This document shows positions 31,245 through 40,760 of a stretch of DNA of 64,000 nt, in pieces. How positions within the stretch are numbered: the stretch's first letter is position 1; the number at the start of each line of letters is the position of its first letter. The stretch covers positions 583,001 through 647,000 of the forward strand of contig CANMWO010000003.1 of assembly GCA_947501695.1 (NCBI GenBank), read 5' to 3'. The position numbers and the translations under genes were made by a program. The DNA comes from an uncultured Sphingomonadaceae bacterium. Its GTDB lineage: Bacteria; Pseudomonadota; Alphaproteobacteria; Sphingomonadales; Sphingomonadaceae. Below the pieces are notes generated by a model. It did no database searches, was not told where the DNA came from, and saw only the letters and a list, made by a program, of their open reading frames with translations.

Positions 31245-32423
31245 TTATTGCATGGCTTTCCCAAACGACTGGCGAACGGCATTGCAATAACCCTCGAGTT
31301 GCCCCTCTTTAATAGATGGATGCGTCAAGAACATAATACTAGTCTCGCCAAGCTCTCTAGCAACCGGTAGCCGCTCTTCCGGCCGCCAGCCTGTTCCATC
31401 AAAAGCTTTTTCAAGATAAACCTCGCTACAACTACCCTGGAAGGCCGGATATCCTTGCGCAACAATATCTGCAACAATCCGATCTCTGGTCCAACCGTCT
31501 TTCAAGCCCTCTGAATTAATATAGCCGTATTGCCGGTAATACGCGTGAGTATGATTGTCATCGACATTTGGCGACCGGACCACCTCTGGAAATGAACGAA
31601 GAACCTTCTGTAAAGCCCGCGCGTTGCGGGTGCGCAACGCGGTCCATTCTTCCATCCTCTTTAGCTGAATCCGGCCAATAGCAGCCTGCACCTCGAGCAT
31701 TCGCCAGTTGGTCCCGAAACTTTCATGCAGCCAGCGAAAACCCGGGGGGTGGTTTTTGTTATAAACAGCATCCCAACTCTTTCCGTGGTCCTTATAAGAC
31801 CACATCCGGTTCCAAAGTTCTTCGTCGTTGGTGCTTACCATACCGCCTTCGCCGCCGGTCGTCATGATTTTATCCTGACAAAATGACCAAGCGCCTGCAT
31901 GGCCAATCGATCCCACCATTCGGTCACCGACTTTTGCTCCATGTGCCTGTGCGCAATCTTCTATAACATAGCAATCCTGCGCGCGTGCAACAGCCATAAT
32001 CCCCTCCATGTCGCAAGGCCAGCCGCCGAGGTGAACGGGGATGATCGCCCGAGTTTTCTCGGTCATCACTGCGGCAATAGTCTTCGGACTGATATTCCCG
32101 CTCTCACCATCAACATCTGCAAAAATCGGAGTTGCGCCTGTGGTGACCACCGACGAGACAGAAGCTATAAAAGTCCTCGGCGTAACGATAACTTCGTCAC
32201 CTTCGCCAATACCAAGGCATTTGAGCACCAAATCAAGCGCCAGAGTTCCATTTGCCAATGCAATTGCTCTGGTAGTATTGGTCCAAGTAGCAAATTCCTT
32301 TTCAAATTTGCGCCCGATTTGTCCAGTCCAGTAATTTACATTGTTTGAAATGATAACATCTCGAACCATATTTGCTTCGTCATCTGAAAAATAGGGCCAC
32401 GGCGATAGATTATTTTGTATCAT
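31245..32423 (-). CDS. DegT/DnrJ/EryC1/StrS (PglE-like) nucleotide-sugar aminotransferase
   Basis: PVHLGGWPCDMEGIMAVARAQDCYVIEDCAQAHGAKVGDRMVGSIGHAGAWSFCQDKIMTTGGEGGMV. Confidence 0.93.
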   Translation of the reverse strand: MIQNNLSPWPYFSDDEANMVRDVIISNNVNYWTGQIGRKFEKEFATWTNTTRAIALANGTLALDLVLKCLGIGEGDEVIVTPRTFIASVSSVVTTGATPIFADVDGESGNISPKTIAAVMTEKTRAIIPVHLGGWPCDMEGIMAVARAQDCYVIEDCAQAHGAKVGDRMVGSIGHAGAWSFCQDKIMTTGGEGGMVSTNDEELWNRMWSYKDHGKSWDAVYNKNHPPGFRWLHESFGTNWRMLEVQAAIGRIQLKRMEEWTALRTRNARALQKVLRSFPEVVRSPNVDDNHTHAYYRQYGYINSEGLKDGWTRDRIVADIVAQGYPAFQGSCSEVYLEKAFDGTGWRPEERLPVARELGETSIMFLTHPSIKEGQLEGYCNAVRQSFGKAMQ

Positions 32424-32544
32424 GTACTTCCAACCGAGATTTAGGGTCTTCTGCGGGTAAACTTTGTGGTTTAACTGGGCAAGCTGTTCTTCTATTGGTC
32501 GGCAAGTTTTATCCTATATGGACCAATTATCAAATATGGTTACA

Positions 32545-33654
32545 ATGCGAAAAATCCTGATTAACGGATCATATGCTCCATCACTAATAAATTTTAGAGG
32601 CCATCTGATCCAGCAGATGATCGCGCGAGGGCATGAAGTACATGTGAGCGCACCAAATTTTGAGAAGGAAACCGTAGACAGGCTGCTCAAGATGGGAGCG
32701 CGGGTCCATGAAGTGAAGATGCAAAGAACAGGTGTCGGATTAGTCGGAGACGTCAAATATTTTTTCCAGCTGAGACGCTTGATGAAGAAGGTTGGCGTTG
32801 AACTTGTTCTGAATTATACAATCAAGCCCAACATTTATGGAGGACTTGCCGCCCGTAGCATCGGATCTGAAAGCGCATCGATAGTGTCTGGTCTGGGATA
32901 CGCGTTTTACGAAACAAATGGTTTCAAGCACCGGGTGGTACAGACTCTTTCCCGGTGGCTCTATAAACGCGCCACAACAGCAAATAGCGTGGTGATATTT
33001 CAGAATCCGGATGATCGGGATGATTTTATCAAGGCCGGATGCCTCTTAGACCGGAATAAGGTAAGGATGATCAACGGTTCTGGCGTTGACACAAATTATT
33101 ATAGTGTCGCAAGACTACCAGAGGCTCCGATATTTCTGATTATATCCCGCTTGCTCGTTTCCAAAGGTGTTCGCGAATATGCCAATGCGGCCAGAATTGT
33201 GATGTCAAGGCGGCCGGATTGCAAATTCTTCATAGCGGGATTTCTGGACGGCGGCCCTGACAGCATAAGCCAGAACGAATTGGATGAGTGGATCGGCTGG
33301 GGGATCGAATTCTTGGGGCATCTTGATGATGTACGCCCGGCCATTGAAAACTGCAGCATCTATGTTCTGCCGTCCTACCGGGAAGGGACGCCGCGCACGG
33401 TGTTGGAGGCATCTGCAATGGGTCGGGCTTCGATCGTTACGGACGCACCCGGCTGCCGAGAAACGGTTATCCAGGGAGAGACGGGTTATCTCGTTCCTGT
33501 GAGAGAATCCGCCGCATTGGCAGACGCAATGCTTACGATGGCAGAAGATCCAGCAATGCGCGCAAAAATGGGCGGGGCAGCGCGTAAATTTTGTGAAGAG
33601 AAATATGCGGTCTCGAAGGTCAACGACACCCTAATCAACCATCTTGACCTGTAG
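32545..33654 (+). CDS. GT4 family glycosyltransferase, PglA-like
   Basis: MRKILINGSYAPSLINFRGHLIQQMIARGHEV...LNYTIKPNIYGGLAA...GFLDGGPDSI...PSYREGTPRTVLEASAMGRASIVTDAPGCRETV; upstream alternative starts 32464/32518/32536. Confidence 0.9.
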   Translation: MRKILINGSYAPSLINFRGHLIQQMIARGHEVHVSAPNFEKETVDRLLKMGARVHEVKMQRTGVGLVGDVKYFFQLRRLMKKVGVELVLNYTIKPNIYGGLAARSIGSESASIVSGLGYAFYETNGFKHRVVQTLSRWLYKRATTANSVVIFQNPDDRDDFIKAGCLLDRNKVRMINGSGVDTNYYSVARLPEAPIFLIISRLLVSKGVREYANAARIVMSRRPDCKFFIAGFLDGGPDSISQNELDEWIGWGIEFLGHLDDVRPAIENCSIYVLPSYREGTPRTVLEASAMGRASIVTDAPGCRETVIQGETGYLVPVRESAALADAMLTMAEDPAMRAKMGGAARKFCEEKYAVSKVNDTLINHLDL

Positions 33655-33695
33655 ACTACATTGTGGGCTGAGTATTTAAGATCCACAATAGTAAT

Positions 33696-34817
33696 ATGAT
33701 CTCAACTAGGCTACTTGGCGATCCTATCATTCGGGATCACAACTTTTGGAGCTTGTCCTTGCCAGAAAATTACAATTTTAGATCGGAAGCAGCTCAATGC
33801 TTGCTGGAATGGCAAGAAAAATCTCCAGCAACTTGGCTCATAACCGGTGTTGCAGGGTTCATAGGTTCAAACCTTTTGGAGACATTACTTTTGGCTGGCC
33901 AGAACGTTCGCGGCCTCGATAATTTTGCCACTGGCCATCAAGAAAATTTGGATGAGGTCAGAAAGAATGTTGATGAAGAAAGCTGGTCACGCTTTTTATT
34001 TATCGAAGGAGATATTCGTGATGTTAGCAGCTGCGCTAATGCTGTTGAGGGCGTCGACCACGTTCTCCATCAAGCGGCTCTGGGATCAGTTCCACGCTCA
34101 CTCGCTGATCCTCTTACAACCAACCAAGTGAACATCAACGGCTTCTTGAATATGTTGGACGCCTCACGTCTGTCTCAGGTGAAGAGTTTTGTGTATGCGG
34201 CATCTAGCTCGACTTATGGCGACGAACCGAATTTGCCCAAAAGAGAAGACCGAATTGGTAGTCCGCTTTCTCCATATGCAGTTACCAAATATGTAAACGA
34301 ACTATATGCTGAGGTTTATGCACGTAGCTATAACTTCAAGGCTATTGGTCTTCGCTATTTTAACGTTTTCGGGCCGCGGCAGGATCCCGATGGGGCTTAT
34401 GCCGCAGTTATCCCAAAGTGGACCGCAGCGATGATTGCTGACCATGAGGTAGTGATCAATGGCGATGGTGAAACAAGCCGTGATTTCTGTTTCGTGGCAA
34501 ATGCGGTGCAAGCGAACTTACGAGCAACCATATCCCCGCAGTCCAGTCATGGTGAGGTGTATAATGTGGCGGTTGGTGATCGTACGACGCTTAATGAACT
34601 GTTTCTGGCATTGAAAGAAAGTTTGGGCGAGTTACAGATTCACTATGCGAAGGAACCAAAATACATGGATTTCAGGGCGGGTGACGTGCGACATAGCCAA
34701 GCGGATATCAGCAAAGCACGCGAGAAAATAGGGTATGAGCCTACGCACCATATAAGGGATGGCATCAATACTGCTATGTCGTGGTATGTGCAAAATTTGC
34801 GTGACAGGGCCGAGTAA
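33696..34817 (+). CDS. NAD-dependent epimerase, WbpP/TviC-like UDP-GlcNAc(A) 4-epimerase
   Basis: [19 protein letters not shown]...[27 protein letters not shown]...[16 protein letters not shown]. Confidence 0.88.
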   Translation: MISTRLLGDPIIRDHNFWSLSLPENYNFRSEAAQCLLEWQEKSPATWLITGVAGFIGSNLLETLLLAGQNVRGLDNFATGHQENLDEVRKNVDEESWSRFLFIEGDIRDVSSCANAVEGVDHVLHQAALGSVPRSLADPLTTNQVNINGFLNMLDASRLSQVKSFVYAASSSTYGDEPNLPKREDRIGSPLSPYAVTKYVNELYAEVYARSYNFKAIGLRYFNVFGPRQDPDGAYAAVIPKWTAAMIADHEVVINGDGETSRDFCFVANAVQANLRATISPQSSHGEVYNVAVGDRTTLNELFLALKESLGELQIHYAKEPKYMDFRAGDVRHSQADISKAREKIGYEPTHHIRDGINTAMSWYVQNLRDRAE

Positions 34818-34848
34818 AATTTTAGCCATCATTGGATTGGAATCATAA

Positions 34849-36126
34849 ATGCATGAAAAAATTGCCGTTATAGGACTCGGCTATGTCGGCCTACCTGTCG
34901 CGGTCTCGCTGGCTAAGAAATTTGATGGGGTTGTTGGCTTCGACACATCCGCCAAGCGGGTCGAGTCTCTTCAATCAGGCCATGACTGGACTGGAGAAAT
35001 CTCAGACACTGATCTCGTCGAGTCTTCACTAACAGTTTCGGACAACGCCGGATCTCTGGCTGATGCAACATTCCTGCTAGTGACCGTACCGACGCCAATA
35101 GATGACGAAAAGCGGCCGGACCTAGGGCCCATTGCTTCTAGCTGTCGGTTGATTGGTCCTCAGCTGAAAAAAGGCGCTGTTATCGTCTTTGAGTCTACCG
35201 TCTATCCGGGGGTTACTGATGATTTCTGTGGCCCTTTGTTGGAAAAAGAGTCGGGGCTTGTCCGAGGCAAGGATTTTTTTCTGGCTTATAGTCCGGAAAG
35301 GATCAATCCCGGCGATAAAGTTCATCGATTAGAAACAATTACAAAGATCGTATCTGCCGAGGACGATGCAACCTTGGAGCGTGTTAAGGCAGTTTATGGA
35401 GCTATCATCGAAGCAGGCTTGCATGTGGCGCCATCGATCAAAGTGGCGGAAGCGGCAAAGGTAATTGAAAACACCCAGCGCGATCTGAATATTGCGCTGA
35501 TGAACGAAATTGCTCTGATTTTTGACCTTATGGGTATTCGAACAAAAGATGTCCTCGCAGCAGCAGGTACGAAGTGGAACTTTCTACCTTTTTCTCCTGG
35601 TTTGGTTGGAGGTCATTGCATCGGCGTTGACCCCTATTACCTTACAAGTGCGGCAGAAAAAATGGGCTATCGTCCCGAAGTTATTTTAGCCGGACGGCGC
35701 ATAAATGATGAAATGGGTGCGTTTGTCGCTCGCAAAACCGTGAAGCTGCTGGTTCAAAGCGGAGTCAATATCAAGGATGCGAGAGTTGGGGTTTTAGGCC
35801 TGACATTCAAGGAAAATGTTCCAGATCTTCGCAATAGCAAAGTCCCAGACATCATCGCCGAATTGGCGGAATACGGTATTGATCCGATCATCCACGATCC
35901 GTATGCCAATTCGGAGGAAGCTATGCGCGAATATGGGTTGCAGCTTAGCTCAATGGAAAAAATGCATGATTTAGATGCAGTGATATTGACGGTAAACCAC
36001 GATAGTTATTTGGAAGATATCTCTAAAATCGTTTCAAAGTGCAAACGAGAATCTGTCTTCCTTGATGTTAAATCTGCGGTTGATCCCGCATCATTGCCAC
36101 CGTCGTTCAAATATTGGTGCCTCTGA
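34849..36126 (+). CDS. Nucleotide-sugar dehydrogenase, WbpO/TviB-like
   Basis: MHEKIAVIGLGYVGLPVAVSLAKKF...VFESTVYPGVTDDFC...KWNFLPFSPGLVGGHCIGVDPYYLT. Confidence 0.92.
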   Translation: MHEKIAVIGLGYVGLPVAVSLAKKFDGVVGFDTSAKRVESLQSGHDWTGEISDTDLVESSLTVSDNAGSLADATFLLVTVPTPIDDEKRPDLGPIASSCRLIGPQLKKGAVIVFESTVYPGVTDDFCGPLLEKESGLVRGKDFFLAYSPERINPGDKVHRLETITKIVSAEDDATLERVKAVYGAIIEAGLHVAPSIKVAEAAKVIENTQRDLNIALMNEIALIFDLMGIRTKDVLAAAGTKWNFLPFSPGLVGGHCIGVDPYYLTSAAEKMGYRPEVILAGRRINDEMGAFVARKTVKLLVQSGVNIKDARVGVLGLTFKENVPDLRNSKVPDIIAELAEYGIDPIIHDPYANSEEAMREYGLQLSSMEKMHDLDAVILTVNHDSYLEDISKIVSKCKRESVFLDVKSAVDPASLPPSFKYWCL

Positions 36127-36171
36127 TTACGGTGTTTAAAAGTCATTCGAACATACACTCAGAGTGATGAC

Positions 36172-37710
36172 TTATGGAGCGCTTTCTCGCAACAGGTTGC
36201 GAAGGTTAGCCAGCTTGATACCGACCACACGCAGCAGAAATATTGCTAAGGCTACATAGAGGGTAAGCATCAATATGCTAACGCTACAAAGGCGAAGAAA
36301 ATAATGCCAATCCCTGATTTGCTCCAGGAAGATGCTGCCTGCGCCATAAGCAGCAGAGCTTGCGGAAACAGTTACAATAAACATCAATAAGAGCTCGCGT
36401 GTAATCAAAACAGGTTTCCATCGACGTAGTAGCCATATCTGGAACACGGAATAAAACAGCGCTCCCGCGACGGCACCCAATGCTATGCCGGCAACACCCA
36501 TTTGCCGCGACAAGACAAAGCTGGCGACGAGATTTACGAGCGCTGCGCCCACGCCGATCATCAAGGGTGTGATTGTTTTTTGATATGAAAAGAACATTCG
36601 GTTGAGTAGCTCACGCATTGAAATGAAAATGATACCTAGGCTGTAAAACCCGAATACTATCGCCGTGTCGGCGATATCTGTCGGAGTGAAGGCCCCCCGG
36701 CCATAGACCAGCGTTACAATTTCTGTCCGCATTGCTAGCGCGACGGCCGCAATGGGTGCTGTTGTCAGCAAAATTATTGACAGGCCTCGCGTAAGAAGTT
36801 TGCCGTTGGCAATATGGTCATTTTTCGCGGCATTGCTGGCCAGCGCAGGAAACAGGAAATAGGATACAAGCCAGGAAAATAGTCCAGCCGCAAACAAAGC
36901 AAGACGGCTTGAATAATTCAGATGAGATATCGCTCCAGAGCCAAAACCCGATGCGATCGAGATACCAATGAAGATATTTAACTGATCTAGCAAAACTGCC
37001 AATGCAATCGGTACCGACAGCAAAGAAAGTCGCTTCCATGTTTGCTCGCTTACGCGCCAGCCTATTTGCATGGAATAAATATGGCGGGTTTGCCATCTCT
37101 GAATTGGTGCCTGTATCACCCAAGCACAAACAGCACCGACAACTGCCACAGCAATGTTATCAAAATAGCTTGCAATGATAATTGCGGCTATCACAATCAT
37201 ATTGTTAGTGACCGGCACGAACAGGGGGGCAATAAATGCTCCATTTGCTTGTTGCAGACTATTCTGCACTCCCACATAGCCTGTAAAAACAAATGCTAGC
37301 GCCATTATCCGAGTAAGATAAGTAGCGAGTTGTTGCGTTTGCAGCGTGGATTCGGGTGCAGAAAGTTGAACAATCTGTTCTGCGAATAGCAAACAAATGA
37401 TCGTTAGTGTGAGCGCTAAATATGAGTAAAGCCTGACTCCTTCTTGACAGAAGTCAACCTCTTCGCACGTATCGGCTCGTTTTAGTTTTATATACTGGGG
37501 TAAAAACGTAGCTGAAATAGTCGCAAAGATTGTCAACCAAATCAGTCCAGGAATCAAATTGGCAATAAAAAAGGCATCACTCGCCATGCCGACGCCAAAA
37601 AAATTTGCCAGCACGATATCTTTAAGAAACGCAAAGATTTTGCCGCTGAGCGATAAAAAAACTGCGGCTATAATTGCCATTCTAATTTGGGTTCTCGAAC
37701 CGTCTGTCAT
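36172..37710 (-). CDS. MurJ/MVF-family (MOP superfamily) lipid-linked glycan flippase, probable Wzx equivalent
   Basis: About 14 TM; KIFAFLKDIVLANFFGVGMASDAFFIANLIPGLIWLTIFATISATFLPQYIKLKR; alternative TTG start at 37740. Confidence 0.85.
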   Translation of the reverse strand: MTDGSRTQIRMAIIAAVFLSLSGKIFAFLKDIVLANFFGVGMASDAFFIANLIPGLIWLTIFATISATFLPQYIKLKRADTCEEVDFCQEGVRLYSYLALTLTIICLLFAEQIVQLSAPESTLQTQQLATYLTRIMALAFVFTGYVGVQNSLQQANGAFIAPLFVPVTNNMIVIAAIIIASYFDNIAVAVVGAVCAWVIQAPIQRWQTRHIYSMQIGWRVSEQTWKRLSLLSVPIALAVLLDQLNIFIGISIASGFGSGAISHLNYSSRLALFAAGLFSWLVSYFLFPALASNAAKNDHIANGKLLTRGLSIILLTTAPIAAVALAMRTEIVTLVYGRGAFTPTDIADTAIVFGFYSLGIIFISMRELLNRMFFSYQKTITPLMIGVGAALVNLVASFVLSRQMGVAGIALGAVAGALFYSVFQIWLLRRWKPVLITRELLLMFIVTVSASSAAYGAGSIFLEQIRDWHYFLRLCSVSILMLTLYVALAIFLLRVVGIKLANLRNLLRESAP

Positions 37711-37736
37711 TTCATCATAATACAAACAATCGCAGA

Positions 37737-39050
37737 TCAATTGGGTAGTCGGTTATATGAGCGCGCTTTCGCCATATAAAGAATTGATATCGTGATCACT
37801 GTAAACAAGTTGCCTGGCGAATGAAGAAGTTGATTGTTCGCGGGCAAGAAAAATGCGCCAAGGGTGAGTAAGGAAAACATCAGAATGGCAAATGGGTTTT
37901 CATACCGTATTGCTGATATCCAAGAGCGAGCGAACAAATAGGCTATAAAACCAAACAGGATGGTCGTACCAGGGAAGGTAAAGTCTGTCGCAAAATGCGT
38001 AAATGCGGTGTGCCATTTGCTTTCCCCCCAGCCTGCTTGAACGCCTGTTTGGAAGAGCAGTGTATTTGGCCATACCCATTCAACCCCGAACACACGATTG
38101 GCAATCACGGACAATGAATAAGAGAAGCCCAAGAAATACGTCCAAGAGTGATTGACCGTGGTGGCCAGTCCTAAACCATAATAGCCTTGCGAGAGGTAGC
38201 TAAGAAAAACGGTCAACGAAAAACCCATATCGGGGCCGAAAACCTTAAAAATGGGATGATCAACGTCAATCGCGATATTGTTAAGGGATTTTTGGTTGTA
38301 GTTAAATGCATCAGTAGACAATGCCGCATAGCGCTGCGCCAATATAAAGGCAAAAATAAATATAGATAAAATTCCGGAAAATATTCCAATAATTAAAGTC
38401 CGTAATTTGATTCCTTGATTTGTAACTCCTTTCTTTATTGCTACTATAGCAATGATATATATAATTGTATCGCCAAGCTGTTTTTGTTTTCCTGAACCTA
38501 GAACATAGAAAATAAGCGAACCTACCAATACGAATAGCACGGCCAGTTTTTCTGCTTTTGTGAGCGTCCTAAAATAATATAGCCCCCAAATATTCGTTAT
38601 GAATGCAAATGGCAGCCCGAAGGAATATATTAGAAATTGCAGACCGTAAGTTCCGCTATTTCGTTCGTAACCTTCATATCCATCCAAGTAGGTGGCGCCT
38701 ATGGCGGTAATATCGGTATTAAAATTGCCTTCGAAAAGGGCTGCGGAAACAACAAAAATAAGTGATATCGCGGAAATGAAGAGAGATATCCGGAAGAGTT
38801 TACTGACGAATTGAGTGTTCATTTTCGTATTTGGTTTAGGCATTTTAGTCGGCAGCCGGACGCCATTGATAAAACCAAATGCAATCGTAGTCATTGTTGC
38901 CACCATGAAAAAAACGGTATTCCAAACTGGAAAGTTAAAATAAATGGTGGGACCGAAAATAGCTATTAGTAAAGTGATGGTTAGATAGGCCAGCAAAAAA
39001 CGCAGCGGAGCATAGGCCATTATGGGTAACGGTGCTCTCAAATGTTTCAT
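37737..39050 (-). CDS. Oligosaccharide repeat-unit polymerase (Wzy-like), AT-rich
   Basis: 437 aa, about 12 TM, O-antigen polymerase-like pattern; 4-bp overlap with upstream acyltransferase gene. Confidence 0.72.
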   Translation of the reverse strand: MKHLRAPLPIMAYAPLRFLLAYLTITLLIAIFGPTIYFNFPVWNTVFFMVATMTTIAFGFINGVRLPTKMPKPNTKMNTQFVSKLFRISLFISAISLIFVVSAALFEGNFNTDITAIGATYLDGYEGYERNSGTYGLQFLIYSFGLPFAFITNIWGLYYFRTLTKAEKLAVLFVLVGSLIFYVLGSGKQKQLGDTIIYIIAIVAIKKGVTNQGIKLRTLIIGIFSGILSIFIFAFILAQRYAALSTDAFNYNQKSLNNIAIDVDHPIFKVFGPDMGFSLTVFLSYLSQGYYGLGLATTVNHSWTYFLGFSYSLSVIANRVFGVEWVWPNTLLFQTGVQAGWGESKWHTAFTHFATDFTFPGTTILFGFIAYLFARSWISAIRYENPFAILMFSLLTLGAFFLPANNQLLHSPGNLFTVITISILYMAKARSYNRLPN

Positions 39051-39592
39051 TTTGAATTTGTCCCGATACCAAAGATGCGCTTGTATTCTCTAATTTTGGC
39101 ATCTCCTAGAATGTGGCCTATTTCTAGAGAATCTTTTCTGGCCTTCTCAATATAATCGGCGGTGTTTTTTATAAACTGAGCGGGGTTTCCGCCAACGATC
39201 GTCCCATCTGGTACGTCTTTTGTGACGACTGCATTAGCGGCAATTATACAGTTTTCGCCAATTGTAACTCCTTTTAAAATAACAGCCCCAGCACCAATGA
39301 AGCAATTGTTTTTAACAACAATTGGTGCAGCAAGATCTAATGAAGGATTTTCTTTCCTAAAGGGAAGCACCCCACCGTCATGGCAAATAAATTTTGCACC
39401 AACACTTATAAAAATATTGTCATGTAGCGTAACTAGAAATGGTTCCGAGCTGAACATTTCATAACTTGAACCATAAATTGTTACTTTACCCTTCATTATG
39501 ACACCGATTTTTGCGGCGAATTTCACTGGTGATAACTTAGCTTGAAGAACGGAAACCGGAAATCTAATCAAGCGCTTTAAACGATATAGCAA
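39047..39592 (-). CDS. Left-handed beta-helix (hexapeptide-repeat) acyltransferase
   Basis: VVKNNCFIGAGAVILKGVTIGENCIIAANAVVTKDVPDGTIVGGNPAQFIK. Confidence 0.9.
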   Translation of the reverse strand: MLYRLKRLIRFPVSVLQAKLSPVKFAAKIGVIMKGKVTIYGSSYEMFSSEPFLVTLHDNIFISVGAKFICHDGGVLPFRKENPSLDLAAPIVVKNNCFIGAGAVILKGVTIGENCIIAANAVVTKDVPDGTIVGGNPAQFIKNTADYIEKARKDSLEIGHILGDAKIREYKRIFGIGTNSK

Positions 39593-39934
39593 TCTAAGGG
39601 ACCTTCCTAAGCATTTGTAAACTTCACGCGGAATCTCAAAACCATTAGCCGAGGCAAAGTTTGATAGATAGGCTTTCGCTCAAAAACCAACAACTAGTGG
39701 AAACAGAATTCCAAGTCGATAGTTTTACGGCCAGTTTGCCGAAGGCGCTAACTATAAATATGAGGCTAAGCGGACTTGTAAATTGGAGGTTCTCCAAATT
39801 GATAATCTATCAATGAGCGCAAAAGTTGATATAGAAAGTACAAGTCCATCCCACATCTTTACCCTTTGCTTGCATTTGGAGACACAGATATCTAATGGGC
39901 TGGGAGCTGATCATTCTCGACTAAGGAAAATGCG

Positions 39935-40720
39935 ATGGCGGGCGTTAGCCAGACGAATCTCAAAATTATAGCCCAGGACTGCGTCGACAAAATTTCTGGG
40001 GAAAAAGCAGAAGGCGAGTTCTTTAACGAGCCCTTTAAACATCTTGTAATTGATAATTTTCTTCCTGCCGAATTGGCCGATCAATGTCTTGACAGTTTTC
40101 CAAGCGTGGCAGACGGAGAATGGGACCAATCCAATGATGAGGATATTGAAGTAAAGTACCGGTCTAGGTGGCAATCCGAATTTGATATTCCAGAAAATAT
40201 AGTTGACGTCGTGCGTCTTATGAATTCGGCACCTTTTCTTCGCGCGATGGGAGAGAAATTTGGTATCCCCAAAATAGTTCCAGATCCCTATTTTGCCGGC
40301 GGAGGATTGAACGTGTCTGTGAAAGGTGGACTTCTTGGCGCCCATGTTGATGGGAACTACCATGACCCAACGGGTCTCAACCGGCGTTTGAACGCTCTGA
40401 TCTACTTGAATCCCGAGTGGAAGCCCGAATGGGGGGGGGCATTTGGGATTTATGACTCAGAAGGCCAAGAGTGTGTCAAAAAAATTGCACCTTTGCATAA
40501 TAGGTTGATAATATTTGACACCCATGATTATAGCTTCCACGGTTTTCCTGAAGCTATTAACTTTCCGGACGAACACCCTCGCCGTTCGATTATTCTCTAT
40601 TATTACACAAAGGCGGCCAGGCCAGAATCTCAAACAATCGTCGACAAACCGCATAGTGCCCTCTGGGTAAAAAGAGGCCTTAAAGACAAGCGCGGCAACA
40701 CGAGCCGTCAGTTCACTTAA
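39935..40720 (+). CDS. 2-oxoglutarate/Fe(II)-dependent oxygenase (prolyl-4-hydroxylase-like fold)
   Basis: HVDGNYHDPTGLNRRLNALIYLNPEWKPEWGGAFGIYD ... H (FHGFPE) ... RRSIILYYYT: HxD...H facial triad and Arg for 2OG. Confidence 0.85.
   Translation: MAGVSQTNLKIIAQDCVDKISGEKAEGEFFNEPFKHLVIDNFLPAELADQCLDSFPSVADGEWDQSNDEDIEVKYRSRWQSEFDIPENIVDVVRLMNSAPFLRAMGEKFGIPKIVPDPYFAGGGLNVSVKGGLLGAHVDGNYHDPTGLNRRLNALIYLNPEWKPEWGGAFGIYDSEGQECVKKIAPLHNRLIIFDTHDYSFHGFPEAINFPDEHPRRSIILYYYTKAARPESQTIVDKPHSALWVKRGLKDKRGNTSRQFT
40431..40439. repeat. G9 homopolymer inside the 2OG-Fe(II) oxygenase CDS
   Basis: gaa tGG GGG GGG Gca, encoding E-W-G-G-A. Confidence 0.95.
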
Positions 40721-40760
40721 CTTTCCTCAATATTCCAACATCAACCGGAAGAGAGACAAA

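Noticed and set aside
36140-36173. AAGTCAT...ATGACTT inverted repeat between convergent WbpO-like and flippase genes as a terminator
   Set aside because: Only 7-bp AT-rich arms with a long loop and no U-tract; too weak to call
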